Shown: positions 49,801 to 61,825 of the stretch, piece after piece
Layout: every line of letters begins with the position of its first letter
Numbering within the stretch: position 1 is the first letter of the stretch
Assembly: GCA_963693305.1 (NCBI GenBank)
Contig: OY855903.1
Location: 34,498,751 to 34,562,750 of the forward strand
Direction of reading: 5' to 3'
Source of the DNA: Meandrina meandrites
Lineage: Eukaryota; Cnidaria; Anthozoa; Scleractinia; Meandrinidae
DNA: 64,000 nucleotides
The notes under the pieces: generated by a model
The model's database searches: none
The model's input: only the letters and a program-made list of their open reading frames with translations
Told to the model about the DNA's origin: nothing
Translations under genes and position numbers: made by a program

Positions 49801-51634
49801 TCTATTCTCTGTTTGTTAATGTTGTTTTGCAGTGAAGAAAGACACAAACCAGTTGTGTTGTACAACACAATAATCATCAAAGTGATGATGACTACAATTG
49901 CTGGTTGGCAAACTCAATTCTCCCTATTTACCAATTAAATGAGAAAGAGATTACAGGTAGTGGCTTTGATGTGATAGCCCATCAGCCAGCCCAGTCAAAA
50001 TGTGCCATAAAATCAGTTACACAATAAATTGACACTAAACAAGAATTACTTTGATCTTGTTTTGCTTTTATCACGAGAAATATAAACCAAAACACAGCAA
50101 CAAAGCTTCTCCTCACTCACAACACGGCCCAAAACATCCATCTTGAAAATCGTCCTATAACGCATTGCAAAGCGTTGTATGAATGTACATCATGTATGCT
50201 GATGGATTGTATCCCTGGTGATGTCGTACTGACGAAAAGGCAATATTCTAGTTGCAGAATAATAATTTTAGCAAAGAATATTAAGTATTGTAAATGGACG
50301 TGATCATGCTGTTGACATTAAATTTTCAAGTTTTCTGCACAGGTGAAAATGCTTTTGCAGTCACAAACAAGATGGTGTCAAAATGTGCATGTCGCCTCTG
50401 CTGCCAACTACTCCAGCCATTTTGCCTACCACTGAAAAAGATTTTGACTGGGCTGCCATCCAAGGTTACACTTACATTTATTTATTTACATTTGCTTATA
50501 CACAGTTAAATCATCAGGTTATTCTTATATACTATAAGTTATAATAAAAATTGTTACTAATAAACCACTAATTAACAGTCTATGCTAAATACTAATTAAT
50601 GTGTACATTTAGCACTTTAATCAGGCTTTACTAAAGGTTTGATGGTACCCATATAAGGATGGGCAGGGCTTGACCTTGGCAGGAGGCAACTAGCCAAATA
50701 CTAGTAGATTTTTGGTTTTGGCTCGTGAAATGCTCTCAGTAATTTACAAACAAAAGCAACAGAAGTGATTAGGTGACATGTTATGATGATGCAGCTAAAG
50801 AAAATTTTGGTAGGTTATGCATAATATTGTTATATAAACATATTGCAAAGAAAAGTTTTCACACTCTATTAACTTTTTGTTGTGAAAACATGGTGACATT
50901 ACAATTATTGAATCACACTGTAGATTTTGAGTCCAGGCATAAAAGGCTCAACAGGCCATAGCCATAATCAGTAACTGTGTTACAAATCAGCATTTTCTCA
51001 AAAGCATTTCGCTTTTTTTTTCTTTTTTTTCTTTAGCTTGACAGAGTCTGCCACAGTTTTGCAAGTGCAAGATATGGAAATGAGTTCCATAGATGAAGAA
51101 AGAACATTAACCATGTTAGAGGACATCAAAAATGACGGTGGCTGTGCTAGCTGTGATCTTCATGTGGTTAAGAATGGAAATTTCCAAGCACAAATTGCAA
51201 CAGAGACAAGTGACCTAAGATACAGCAAAAGAATCGAGGATAACACTGACATTATCCTGGAAGCATCCATTTTTGTTATCTAAGTGCTCTTATCATTGCA
51301 TGTTCACTTTTCCTTTACTTTCTACAGCACAAAATAAGAGTGCCTTGAACTGTACTGGCACTTTTAGTTTATCAAAAATAATGATTCTTAAATGTGATGG
51401 TTTGGATTTTTTTAGTTTTCAGGCATATTCAAAATGGCATCTTTGATCTTGATCACAACCAGACATGGAACTTTGTGTGTCTCTTACATTTGCGTACCTG
51501 GCATTGTTTTGTAAAATTTGCAGATGTCCAAAACACAGGAAAACGCTTAGCCAAGGCATATTAATTATTATTAATTTCACACTATCAGACATTGACAATA
51601 CAAAACCATCAAGTAAGTCGGGTGCTGTTTATGA
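49801..51634. other. No gene recognised
   Basis: AT-rich with several 60-80-codon frames, none with a motif I know. A frame at 51038-51283 (TESATVLQVQDMEMSSIDEE) follows a pyrimidine tract and acceptor-like CTTTAG, so it could be a decayed exon, but of unknown family. Confidence 0.4.
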
Positions 51635-52265
51635 TTAATTTTTTTCGATTTTTGGCTGGGTAGTCCATTGTTTATTTCCCCTGGCAACCAGCCATTTAAC
51701 TTTACCAAATATTGGTTGCCCAGTCTCCATGCTTTGATGTAATTTTCTCTGCAAACAATTCCTTGCAGAACCCTCCTTTAAATGACCCCATTCAAGTGGC
51801 GCAGGTATGTCTTCTTGAGCTGTGGGATTGTAAATCATTAGGAGCTTTATAGTGGCTTTAGGGTCAGTAGCATCCCTCAAATGGCAAATTTTGTACACAT
51901 TTGAGGCAGTTATCCTTCCGGCCTTGTGCTGCTGTTTACTTGTCCAGTTGGACCAATTCCTCTTTCCTCATGTTAGATAGCTGGATTCCTCTTTGCCTTT
52001 ATATATCCTGTAAATCATCAACAGTCTTCTTTCTGAACTCATCATGTTCCATTGATGCAGTAAAAGCTGGGGCAAAGGCTTCAATTCTCAGCAAGGAAAT
52101 AGAGAACTTTGTTTGTTTGCATTTTAATTTTCCCGCAAAAGCCCGGCATTCACACCTGTTAGCCTCAACTTGATGTACTTGACCCAGTTTCTCTGGCTCG
52201 CGTCCAAACATATAATACATAGGCCATGCAAGTGCAGTGAAACTACGATGCCAATGCATTGACAA
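51635..52265 (-). pseudogene. SWIM plus YqaJ-like nuclease protein, decayed
   Basis: Minus strand, two frames joined by shifts. First ANRCECRAFAGKLKCKQTKF and SISLLRIEAFAPAFTASMEH, a CxC...C pattern like a SWIM finger (its final His is not seen). Then KGKEESSYLT, a stop, AGRITASNVYKICHLRDATD, KATIKLLMIYNP and PAPLEWGHLKEGSARNCL. GRITASN...WG...E..AR is the signature of YqaJ/lambda-exonuclease-type nucleases. SWIM-YqaJ proteins are multicopy in invertebrates and fish, often linked to DNA transposons. At least two frameshifts. Confidence 0.5.
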
Positions 52266-53139
52266 AGTTCTATCAAAATTAAAATGAGCGATTGCAAACC
52301 AAAATACACTCGATGTGCTCTTGGGGTAGCCTGCATTGCAGACAAACTAAACGATACACAATAGACATAGTAGTGATAATGACAGATCAGTAACACTGAG
52401 AAAGCACTTCAAACTATTTGATATCCTTCCAGAGCAACAGCAATCTATCAAAGCTAAATCTTTAATCCTTCAATGCCTTCCAACTGTCACAGATATTGTT
52501 CATTTTAAATGGTAAAACCTCATGGTTTGTTGTTCTTGTCAACTCCCCATTTACAGGTTTTGATTAGCAATTTTAACCACACTGTGTTCAACTGTCCAGC
52601 TCCCAAGTGTTTGTTCTCAACTTTAGCTACCGAAGAGGCCCACTGTATAATGCAATGGTATGATTATTTTCTCTTCTGCTGCGCATACCACAAGATGTCA
52701 TGTTTAAATTCCAGTTGCTTGTTGCCCCAGGAGGGCATTCAATGATGTGGCTTTGTAGAAAACCACTTTAGGAAATGCTGCAAATTGTATAGCTGATATA
52801 ATACCAAGTATGTACAATTTAATTAGAGCCGCCTATGAATGTTTGTATAAAAGTTTCAATAAAAGTTAGTTGTTACTCCAATTTTTGTGATGCATATGAT
52901 CTTTTACAACATGACAACATCAGTAAACATAACATTTTGGAAGCAGTGTGTGTGTGCATGTGTGTGTATGATGGAGTTAGGGGTGGTGGTCTTTGCACCT
53001 TATAGAATAATTATTTGCTCATGGTGAATATTGTAATTGATCAGGTAGACTGTTTAAATGAGTTGCAATCTACTCTTAGATTTTATCTTAATTTAATCTT
53101 TCATTAGATTCATCTTTAATTCATACAGGTGATGATGCA
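52266..53139. other. No gene recognised
   Basis: Short frames only. A fragment near 52400-52500 (HFKLFDILPEQQQSIKAK) could be old coding DNA but has no recognised motif. Confidence 0.4.
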
Positions 53140-53757
53140 GAAATAGGCAAGAGGAACTGATCAGTTCCAGGTGTACATCCTCCTCACACATGGGATTGCC
53201 CCAGGATCATCAGCAGTTAACAAGCCTGTTGTAAATCACAGCATACTGTACAACAATGGAAGGCCCTTTAATACCACCAGTTCGGCTGATGGCATATCAA
53301 AGCTTTTGGATTGGCTTAACTCAAAACCATGTGATGTTTGCTGGTAACACATAATGCCAAAATGTTAGATATAAGCATTTGATGAAAGCTGTTATGTCAT
53401 GTAATAAAGTTGAGCAGTTGTGAAAAGTTGTTCTTGGGTTTTCATTTACCCTTCTAGCTTTTAAAAGGTTACATCCTGAAAGAAAGTGCTGTAGCCAGGA
53501 CAATTTGGCCAAAGTTCTCCTGGGTGCTTCATGTAATGTACACAGTGCTGTCAGCATGCTTCAGAGGCTGACCATGAAGTGCCTTGCGGACAATGTACTT
53601 ACAGAACACAGTTTTACCAATTCATGATTGCTGATCTACATAGACTTCTTCGCCAAGAAGAAAGATCTCTCACAACTTTGCAGCCAACTGTTGTGTCAAA
53701 AACTGTGTCCAACACAGTGGCTAATAAAACTGCAGCCTCTGGCTTAAGTCTCCATAA
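53140..53757 (+). pseudogene. DEDD-type 3'-5' exonuclease-like protein, decayed
   Basis: Frames joined by several shifts: FQVYILLTHGIAPGSSAVNK, TSSADGISKLLDWLNSKPCD, LVTHNAKMLD (resembling Exo II, where a H-N-x4-D motif is expected), FKRLHPERKCCSQDNLAKVL, LGASCNVHSAVSMLQRL (resembling Exo III but with the final Asp lost) and the tail SKTVSNTVANKTAASGLSL. It resembles the exonuclease-fold proteins related to the PML EXO domain that are multicopy in anthozoans. The Exo I region was not found. Confidence 0.5.
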
Positions 53758-53761
53758 ATTA

Positions 53762-53832
<71 letters not shown>

Positions 53833-53834
53833 AT
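53756..53834 (+). repeat. (AAAT)n microsatellite
   Basis: About 19 copies of the tetramer, directly after the exonuclease remnant. Confidence 0.97.
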
Positions 53835-53868
53835 GGACCTACAGTTGGCATTTAGCAGTGTGGGGGAA

Positions 53869-53884
53869 GGGGGGGGGGGGGGGG
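53869..53884 (+). repeat. G16 run
   Basis: Homopolymer of 16 G, preceded by GGGGGAA. Confidence 0.95.
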
Positions 53885-54119
53885 CAGATGGGCCATCATG
53901 TGTGCTAACTGAAAAGTTTCTTTCAGAATCAAACACAACAGTGTATTTAATATGGTAATATGTCAGCTAGTGAGCTACTTATATCATATACTGTATATGA
54001 CAGTATGGATATTCAGTACAATCAGCTGCACATTTACATGTGCATGTATCTGATGTTTTAATTTTAATAAGTGTATTTAAAATGTACATTGACATTTTCA
54101 TTCTGGACAATATATACAT

Positions 54120-54615
54120 GTACTAGCAGAAACCCATAAGGGTTGAAACGTGTAACTCCCTATGATTCGCATTGTACAAAGCGTCTGAACATTCGTTTTC
54201 ATTAAGTACCATATTTGGAAAATCACGAGAAACAAATCAACCAATCAAAATTGTTAAATTCACAGCGTGCGCAAGCTCGCGCTAAATGGCGTAATCTTGT
54301 TTTTGAACAACTTTGGTCGAATAAAGTTAAATTTGGTTAAATTCTTGTGTTTCATCGTCATTTAGTAGTCTGGAAAACTTCACTTGGATCCTCTTAATGA
54401 ATTTCTTTAGTTTCTGTGAGTAATTTACAGCGTTTTGGTCGGAATTCAAGTGACTTACCGCAAAACCGAAAATTTTCTTGCGTGTGTCGTTACGTGCGTA
54501 AATCATTCGCGTACAGCCTCTTTGTGTTTCCAAATATGGTACTTGGCAAACTGAATATTCGAACGCTGTGAACGCGCGTTATACGTTTCAACTCCTTATG
54601 AGTTTCTGGTACTAG
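54120..54615. mobile_element. MITE with 31-bp TIRs and 7-bp duplication
   Basis: Left end CAGAAACCCATAAGGGTTGA and on to TGTAAC; right end the inverse, with three mismatches over about 31 bp. Flanked by GTACTAG at 54120-54126 and 54609-54615. A second inner inverted repeat (AGTACCATATTTGGAAA and inverse) lies at about 54206 and 54530. TIR start CAG and a 7-8-bp duplication favour hAT-type mobilisation. Non-coding. Confidence 0.8.
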
Positions 54616-55310
54616 TTCAATAATGGACTTTGGAATATTTTTTTGGAGCTAAGTACTCAAGGATAAAATGTTTGTTGTTTAGATAGAAATCAATAAAGAG
54701 ATTAATTAAACCACAATATTATAGCAAAACCTGTACAAAGTCCTAACTTAATCCACTGTACTGGCATCAGAGCTCAATGAGCAGAGAATATTGTATTAGC
54801 CAGCTACTGCTTGGCTTCATAGGTGCACTTATCTATTTTTCATATCTCAATTTTTTTAATTACCTAGAAATGATGCATATACGATGTTGCAACAGTTTCA
54901 CACTGGAGAAGGGCTATGCCCAAAATGTTTGAGTATTTTACTACACAGAAAAACACATTCAATGCCTGTTTTTTTCGTTTTCATTTGTTTATTTTTACAG
55001 TGACGCAAGGAATTCAAAAGTCATTTGCTTCTAAAATCAATTGACCTGAACCTTTCAGTTTTGTGTTGTATTTAAAATGTGTAGTTTACATTATGGAAGC
55101 GGCGTTGTGTACAACCTTCAAACATTCTGCATATTAATCAGGTCAAGCATCTGTGACGGTCATCACGGACATGTCGTTCTTGACCCTCATGGGGACATTA
55201 TGGGTAGGTCAGGTATCCGTCATGGAAAATTAAGCAATTGCCAATTAATTATCAATTACCCATTGATGATTTCCTCTACATATTATGTTTATACAATCTA
55301 CTTTTATACC
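54616..55310. other. No gene recognised
   Basis: AT-rich. Near 55150-55220 it contains several CGTCACGG/CATCACGG-like words that recur around 55395-55450. Confidence 0.5.
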
Positions 55311-55572
55311 AGATTTTACTGGTTTTCACCAGTTTGCACTGGTTTATTCTAAGGTTTAATACGTTTTTATGTAATATTTTAACTAAGTTGGCTGTCACGA
55401 ATTGTAGCAGTCTCCGGCTTTGCCCATCACGGGTTATGACAGCCGTCACGGATGGCTCGATTATATGTATGGAGCGATATATACTGGATTTTACTGGTTT
55501 TCACCAGTTTGCACCGGTTTATCCTAAGGTTTAATATTTTTTTTGTAACATTTTAACTAAGTTAGCCGTCAA
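55311..55572 (+). repeat. Direct repeat, two copies of about 87 bp
   Basis: 55311-55397 and 55486-55572 (start GATTTTACTGGTTTTCACCA, end TTTTAACTAAGTT-GGC/AGC) are about 93% alike and 175 bp apart. The second copy directly precedes the MULE reading frame and may be its leader or subterminal repeat. Confidence 0.8.
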
Positions 55573-55576
55573 TCCA

Positions 55577-57092
55577 GCCTTGTTTTTAATTCACGAACGA
55601 AAATTTGAGGACAATCATCGCAATTTATTTACCACATTGACAAAGTTTATAAAGTTTCCCACAAAACGAAGAATCGCTTGGATTATGGATGGCGAAAAGG
55701 GTATTGTCAACGCTGTGCAACAACTTGTTGACGTTCATTGCTGGGACCACGTTTTCAACGACATCAAGGCTTTTGTAACCAAAAATGGCGGGAAAAAAGA
55801 AGAAGCAAAGGTATACCGGGACGATATAAAAATTATTTTACAAGGGAAAACAGCAGAGGAAAATGTCAGCCAAAAATGGAGTGCTATTTGTATAGAATAT
55901 TACAACAAGCACTTGCGACTTCTGCTTCCAAAAAAGGCTCACTGGGCTGTTAGTGACATCATACTCATGGACGATGACAGCAGAATCACCCAGAACCAGT
56001 CAGAGTCAATAAACTTTGTAATGCACAGCATGCTAAAATGGAAAGAGGTGCCAGTGGATGCTTTGCTTCTCGCTATTTACCATTTGCAGTCAAACGCGGC
56101 AGAGCAGGGCTAGGCAGCTACAGGCTTCTGGCGGAACAACAACCTTATGCCATAACAGTTCAGGAAATACCTGACATTACGGCATGCCCACCACAAAAGA
56201 AAGTCGAGGCCATTAAAAACAAGACTTTTAATAGAGAACCAACAGAAGGTTCAATGGATATCCCACTTTCCAGGGCTTAAGAAATTATCAGAAGTGGAAA
56301 AATAGCATTTTCCCCACAATTAGGAACATTTACAGTAATGGGATATAGCGATATTCCAAGAGTCGTTTGACTTCACCCGACAGAATACTGTTCGTGTGGG
56401 GTGAAAACAACTTGCTATCACAAGATAGCAGTTAAAAAAAGCCTTGGTCTTCAGATAGAAACTTTTTTTTTAATTTTTTCTAATATTTTAATAGAAACTC
56501 GGAGAAAAATTAATTTGACCGAATTAAAAAGAAAGCGGAAACCAAACGGAGAAGGTAAGTCAGGGAGAAAACTCCCTCAGGTGAATGATTATGAAGTTAT
56601 TCCCGCTAAGCCTGATAACATAAACGAGGAAGATGAAATCAAAAAAGGCGACAGCTTTTTGAGTAAAATGCTGGAACCTGCATGGTGATGATGGAAAAAG
56701 TGGAGACTAAGAACGACCTGACGGCCCTATCTGGCTAACAATTGATGGCATTGAGTTGAGACTGGAAGAGAAGGAAATTCTTCAACACAGAATGGCCTGG
56801 TTGAATGATAGGATTATGGATGCCACTCAAATACTAATGCAGCGTCAGTTCCCGTATATTTCAGGTTTTGAAGGCAGCCAATCTGACCTGCAATACATGT
56901 CCCACTGGACCTTTTATCCAAATAATTAATAGAACATCTAGAGCTGGCAGCGGCTCGCACTGGCTAACACTAAGTACTTTAGAGTGCAAGCCAGGCAAAG
57001 AAGTGAGAATGTACGACTTGGCATACGATAGTGTCAGTTACGACACTCAAGAAGTGATATGCAACCTTCTTCGCTATGGCAAACCTCCTTAA
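55577..57092 (+). pseudogene. MULE-type transposase with SWIM and Ulp1-like regions
   Basis: Frame 1 (to 56113): RRIAWIMDGEKGIVNAVQQL, VHCWDHVFNDIKAFV and NQSESINFVMHSMLKWKEVP hold the Asp and Glu and the C..H of MULE transposases. A frameshift near 56105 leads to LGSYRLLAEQQPYA, then after TAA 56278 the same frame gives GTFTVMGYSDIPRVV, TGA, EYCSCGVKTTCYHKIAVKKS (SWIM finger CxCx_nCxH). Further on, EEKEILQHRMAWLNDRIMDA, QILMQRQFPYISG, and GSHWLTLSTLECKPGKEVRM, YDLAYD match the W-L-N-D entry and the H-W...D active-site layout of Ulp1/C48 peptidases. The catalytic Cys is not visible. MULEs with Ulp1-like domains are known in plants. Several stops: inactive. Confidence 0.7.
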
Positions 57093-57694
57093 AAAATGAC
57101 AAGATCATTATGCTTCTTATAGATGCCGATCGTCCAATTGTCCCATAATCAGATTGAAATTTGATACAAACTTGATAAAAGTTGTTTTCATTGAGATACA
57201 TGTATACTTCATCTGCAGCTTTTGTTTATCTTTCCATTAGAAAATAATTATATACATTTAAAATGGAGTTATTTTCCTGTACATTTATATATTCTTGAAG
57301 TGTTATGGCAGCACTTCACTTCTCATTGAGAACTTCTAGTTGGTAGTAAATCATTAAGCTCAGATAATGTATAAAATGGCGCGAAAAATAAATCCATAGC
57401 GAAGTTCAATTCTGAGTATGAATATGGAAAATATGGAATTGTATAGACAACGAAACACAGAGAATCAAATCTTTTAATATATTTAAGATTAAATAAAAAG
57501 ATCTATAATAGACAAAGATGGCAGCAGTGGCAAAATATCCCTTTTATAAAATAAGCTTTGATACTTATTGCTTTGCATAAAATAGGATATTTTAAGTAAT
57601 TTCAAGTTTAATAATTTATATCAGTTATACCTCCAACTATAATACCATTAAAATTTAGTACAAAATTGTAAATCACAGTTGATAAAATGTCTTA
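57093..57694. other. No gene recognised
   Basis: AT-rich sequence between the MULE remnant and the next MITE; the MULE TIR was not identified. Confidence 0.5.
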
Positions 57695-58513
57695 TTAGGG
57701 CCAATTCGCACTAGCGGACAAATTTTGTAACAATTGGTAGATTTCATCACTTGTGTGTCACTTGTTACAGAAAACAAGTGCGAATACATTTTTTGAGACC
57801 TAGAACTTGTCAAACAATTCAAGAAAACAAAGAAGCAGTTGTCTTGTGATTGGTCCGCGTTGCACGCGCGATACATTTTGTCAAACAATCACAAAATCAA
57901 GTGCGAACGACTTGTCGGACAAGTGCAAATTTTGTCAAAACAGACAAATCTTCAAAGGGGCCGATGTCTTGCCTCAAGGCAGGACAAGTCATGACAAGTC
58001 GCATTCCAACGCCCCTCGTAATGCCAGATAACAATACGTTGTTGATTGGCTATTGTGTTTGGTCTGGATTGTACTAAAAAACAACATGCGAAATTTTCCC
58101 ACGATAGGCAGCAAAACATGTTTGCGTGCTGAGGTGAGGTCGTGGAAGGATGGTAATACCGGGGTTGGAACAAATGAATGCGGAGGAAACCAGTTTGTGC
58201 CGATAAATGGAGGGAAAAAGAAATAGTTTACTTGCCACATTTTCCCCGTAAGTCAGCACAAATACTTCACTACACGCGCACTTCAAATCGTTTTAAAATC
58301 TTTCACCACGTGGACCTGTCTGATTATTTGATATTTGCACAAGACGACCGTGCCGAGAAATGTACCACGATGCCAGAAGCACGTGCAGAGCTATTGTAAT
58401 AATAATTACACCTTTTGTTTTCCTCAAAACGTCTGACTTGTCGCGACGATTTTGTTTTTGTCAAAAATGTTATGACAATTTAAAACTTGTCCTCTAGTGC
58501 GAATCGGCCCTTA
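57695..58513. mobile_element. 813-bp TIR element with TTA duplication
   Basis: Ends GGGCCAATTCGCACTAG (57698) and its near-exact inverse (to 58510), flanked by TTA on both sides (57695-57697 and 58511-58513). TTA/TWA duplication and TIRs starting GGGCC point to PIF/Harbinger mobilisation. The interior has many ACTTGTC/GACAAGT words in both orientations and no transposase, so it is non-autonomous. Confidence 0.85.
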
Positions 58514-59550
58514 GGGATCTATAATTTCAAGCATTTTTTTTTGCTTTTCTATAGACTCCCTCATCACTTGTTTTGTATAAACAAATTAGTAATAAATATT
58601 TAGTATCTATTGTAATAGCATAGGGAGCCCAAGCTCAAGTAATTATTTGAGTGAAGTTGTAAAACATGAATGAACTGCAATTAAAGGGTACCTTTCTTCT
58701 TTATTGTTGTCCTGGTCTTTCTGTAGCATCATAAGCGTAATAGCAGTGTCACCAGCAAGAGTGAGCTGTCGTCATGTTCTCTCCCTAAAATAGGTTCTAG
58801 TGTTGATGCAGCTAAATTAATGCATTGACCATACTATATATACTATATAAGCTTAGACTCATATTAGCATACGGTGTTACTTGCCACAAATCACAAGGTT
58901 TGACACTTCCTTCAGTTGGGCTCCCTGTGGTAATAGGCGATGGAAGCAATAAATTAAAGTTGAAAGTTGAGTAAAATTATTAAACGGTTGTGAATTTTGT
59001 ATGTCAACAAACATTTTCGCCATAAATTGTGCTCAGCTATACTTTAAAATCATGCTGAAAGTTAAGTATTGTTAAGCTACGCCCAATCAAAAGCTGAACG
59101 ACAAGCTGTCGAACAAATTATACAGCATATTTTTTCAATGACCCGCGCACACGAACAAGCCGTTAATGTACAACAACAACAACAATTTGTACACAAAGGT
59201 TAAGCTTACCATTGTGTTGATATTAAATTGCAGCTTTTCAGTTTATGTACCCGTCCAATCCAGTTTTCACTCTGCAGGAGTGACAAGAAACAAAGGTGAA
59301 TTCTTCCTTCTTTCTTTTCCGCAGAGCATTCCTTCATCTTGCTCACACCATCACTACATGTCACGTGATATTCAAATCAGGGTCAGTACTTCGTGTAAGC
59401 AAAGACATAAGCGTAAGATTTGTACACCGGAACGGACGACCGTCTAGTGGAATTGTGGATCTGAAAAACAATATAATAGCGAGAGAGACTAAAACAGAAA
59501 CAGAACCTATCCCAGCACACAAAAGTTTTGCGTTTTCTTTAATAATTAAC
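58514..59550. other. No gene recognised; possible small TIR element
   Basis: AGGGAGCCCAA (58622) and TTGGGCTCCCT (58917) form an 11-bp inverted pair about 300 bp apart, possibly a MITE without visible duplication. The 93-codon and 92-codon frames at 59166-59574 have no known motif. Confidence 0.4.
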
Positions 59551-59800
59551 AATTATTCACTGAAGTGGAGGTGAATAGTGGTGGATATTTACCGCACAAG
59601 TTGGAACCGGTATATACCACACAGGTTGAATAACTAACGGACAAAAACATTACTTTCGGTACACAAAGCGACGCCTGAAGCCATTTTGTTTCTCTTCCGC
59701 AGCTCGGAGGTGAATAGTACTTTGCTAATCACCTCCGAGTTAACCAATCAGCGCGTGCAGAAAGCACTATTCACTTGTGTGGTATATACTAACAAGAAAT
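59551..59800. repeat. Hairpin-rich repeat with CACCTCCG motif
   Basis: A perfect 11-bp stem CTCGGAGGTGA (59703-59713) and inverse (59729-59739). GGTGAATAGT occurs at 59571 and 59709, and ACTATTCAC at 59768. Looks like a decayed MITE; ends not defined. Confidence 0.45.
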
Positions 59801-59837
59801 AAAAGCGGATCTAAGGATTAATTTGCCTTCTCTATTG

Positions 59838-59882
59838 TAATTATTATTATTATTATTATATTTATTATTATTATATTCATCA
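59838..59882 (+). repeat. (ATT)n microsatellite
   Basis: Imperfect ATT repeats with two interruptions. Confidence 0.9.
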
Positions 59883-61750
59883 TTGTTATTACAATTTCCC
59901 AAGTTTCTTAAAAAAAAACAAATTTTTACTATTTTGGAAGCCGACTCTCAAACTTGACCATTTTGCTAATCTTTGTAGCATTATAATCAGTTGATTAAAA
60001 AAGGTCGTGGGTGAGTATTTTCAAATTAAGACTCCTGGACAATGGCTTGTTATTCGATTGTTATCATGGCAGTTTCTCAGCAACAGAAAGCCTACCTTTC
60101 AGTGTACTGATTATCCTTGACTAAAACAATCAACAAAATAGGTGGGTTACTTTTGGAGAGGGCCTATACACAGGGGGTTTGCATATCAAAGAATTATTGA
60201 GCTTCTGTTTTGATGGGCTATGACAGAATGTGCATACAAGAATATCAAAGATCTAGAGCACCCCCTCCCCTCCCCCACTTAATATCCTCCCAAAAAGTTA
60301 AGTTGCTTTGAGTTCCAGGACTTAGAACTTGTCCCATCCAGGACTGGTAGATTACCCCGTTGGTCAAGCACCTTTTTGTCATGTTCTCATGCCTGGTGGA
60401 CATTAGCTAGGTAAGTAGAGTCTCCTTTCGAGCCAAAAGCCAAGTGGCCCATGAGGCTAGAGCTTATCCTGGGTTTCAGCAGCACAAAGCAACTAGGAGT
60501 ATTTCTACCCCTGCCTGAAGATGCTGGTCCATTGAAGGGTTAACTTCACTGTTACCACTGGGCAGAGAGAGGCATTATGATAGTTAAGTGTCTTGTGATG
60601 GGCATTTGGCCCAGCAGCCAAATGGTCTACCAACTACAGTGTAAGACTTACAACCTTTTTTCAAGCCCTCTTTTACAACAACAACAACAAAATGAAAGTC
60701 AGTATTCACTTTTATTGCAGTTTTCAATAACATGCAGACTTAAAAATTCAAACCTTAACCAACAGTTTACATTTTTCATTGCCATCAATCATCTGAGCAG
60801 ACCTCTCAGGGGGAGGGAGGCAGTGAAAAATACAATTGTGAGTTGGGTTGTGAACTTTAGAGTTAGCATATGTTAATTGAGAAGCCCAATAAGAAGAACA
60901 GCAAGCAAGTCACGTGTACAGCTTTCAGTTGTCACCAAAACTAAAACAACAACAAGGTGCTCCCTATTTCAGTCTTTATTATTTCCATTTCACTTTACAC
61001 GAGGAAGTCTGACATAATGAATTGTCACAAGACACTGGGGGGAGTCAAATCAAGCATAGCTCAAACATATGCATTTTCAAAATGTACAAGACTGACTTTA
61101 TTGACTTAAAATAGTAACTAAATTATTGCAGACTTTCCAACAAATATTGAGAACTTTGAAGGTTCAATGAATAAGTTCTGTTATAGTGACATATTCCGAG
61201 CATTGTTTTCCTGCGCTTATTTGAGGGTGTTAACCAACCTTATTACACAAACTTTTAACTTTCTTGACATTTTTAAGTGGTAAAAGTTAAGGTGCCATAA
61301 AGAGAAAGTGACCTGTTTAATAAAATAAACTCTGGCAATTCTCCAAAATCATTACATTGACACAAAAATTCTGTATAATAAGGTGACCCTTACCTGGTGT
61401 TCAAACTTCGAATCAGTGTTTGACTAGTGCCCAGATGTATTCCTCTATTCATAAAAATGGCCCTGTCATATGCAAAGTAGAAAGGAAGACTTGCCTACAA
61501 TAAATTATACAGTTGCCTTTGAGGACAAAACATTTTTTTGTCAGATTGTAGCGTCAACTACTCTGATCTGTGCAACAACAATCTACTGTTTGAAGCTGTC
61601 TTCACCATAAAACCAAGAACTGCTTGCTTGTTTTTGTGTCTTCTTTGCTTTTTCAGATTCCAGTTGGAATATAAACAAGTTGTGCATTGCATTTGAGTAC
61701 AGAACTAAAAGTCATCTTCTTTCATTGGCAGTAGCAGCATTTAGTCTGTT
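59883..61750. other. No gene recognised; FEN1 3' flank at the right end
   Basis: AT-rich with short (CAA)n at 60679-60691. The last few hundred bases before 61751 would be the FEN1 3' UTR; no clear AATAAA on the minus strand was confirmed. Confidence 0.5.
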
Positions 61751-61825
61751 TTATTTGGGTTTCTTGAACTTTCCTCCTGCTGTAGGTTTGGCTTTCTTGG
61801 ATTTTGGTCCTTTTGTATCCTCACT
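61751..61825 (-). CDS. FEN1: FEN1 (flap endonuclease 1), last coding exon
   Basis: Minus strand. After acceptor TTTCAG (61826 upward) it reads SEDTKGPKSKKAKPTAGGKF and KKPK, stop TAA 61751-61753. The Lys-rich tail ending GGKFKKPK is the conserved nuclear-localising and DNA-contacting C-terminus of FEN1. It begins in phase 0, matching the end of the exon at 62256. Confidence 0.85.
   Translation of the reverse strand, partial: SEDTKGPKSKKAKPTAGGKFKKPK

Noticed and set aside
53321..53557. Minus-strand frame over the exonuclease remnant
   Set aside because: The plus strand gives recognisable exonuclease-like motifs; the minus frame has none.
57807..58077. Overlapping short ORFs inside the 813-bp TIR element
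   Set aside because: They consist of the ACTTGTC/GACAAGT words read in different frames; no protein motif.
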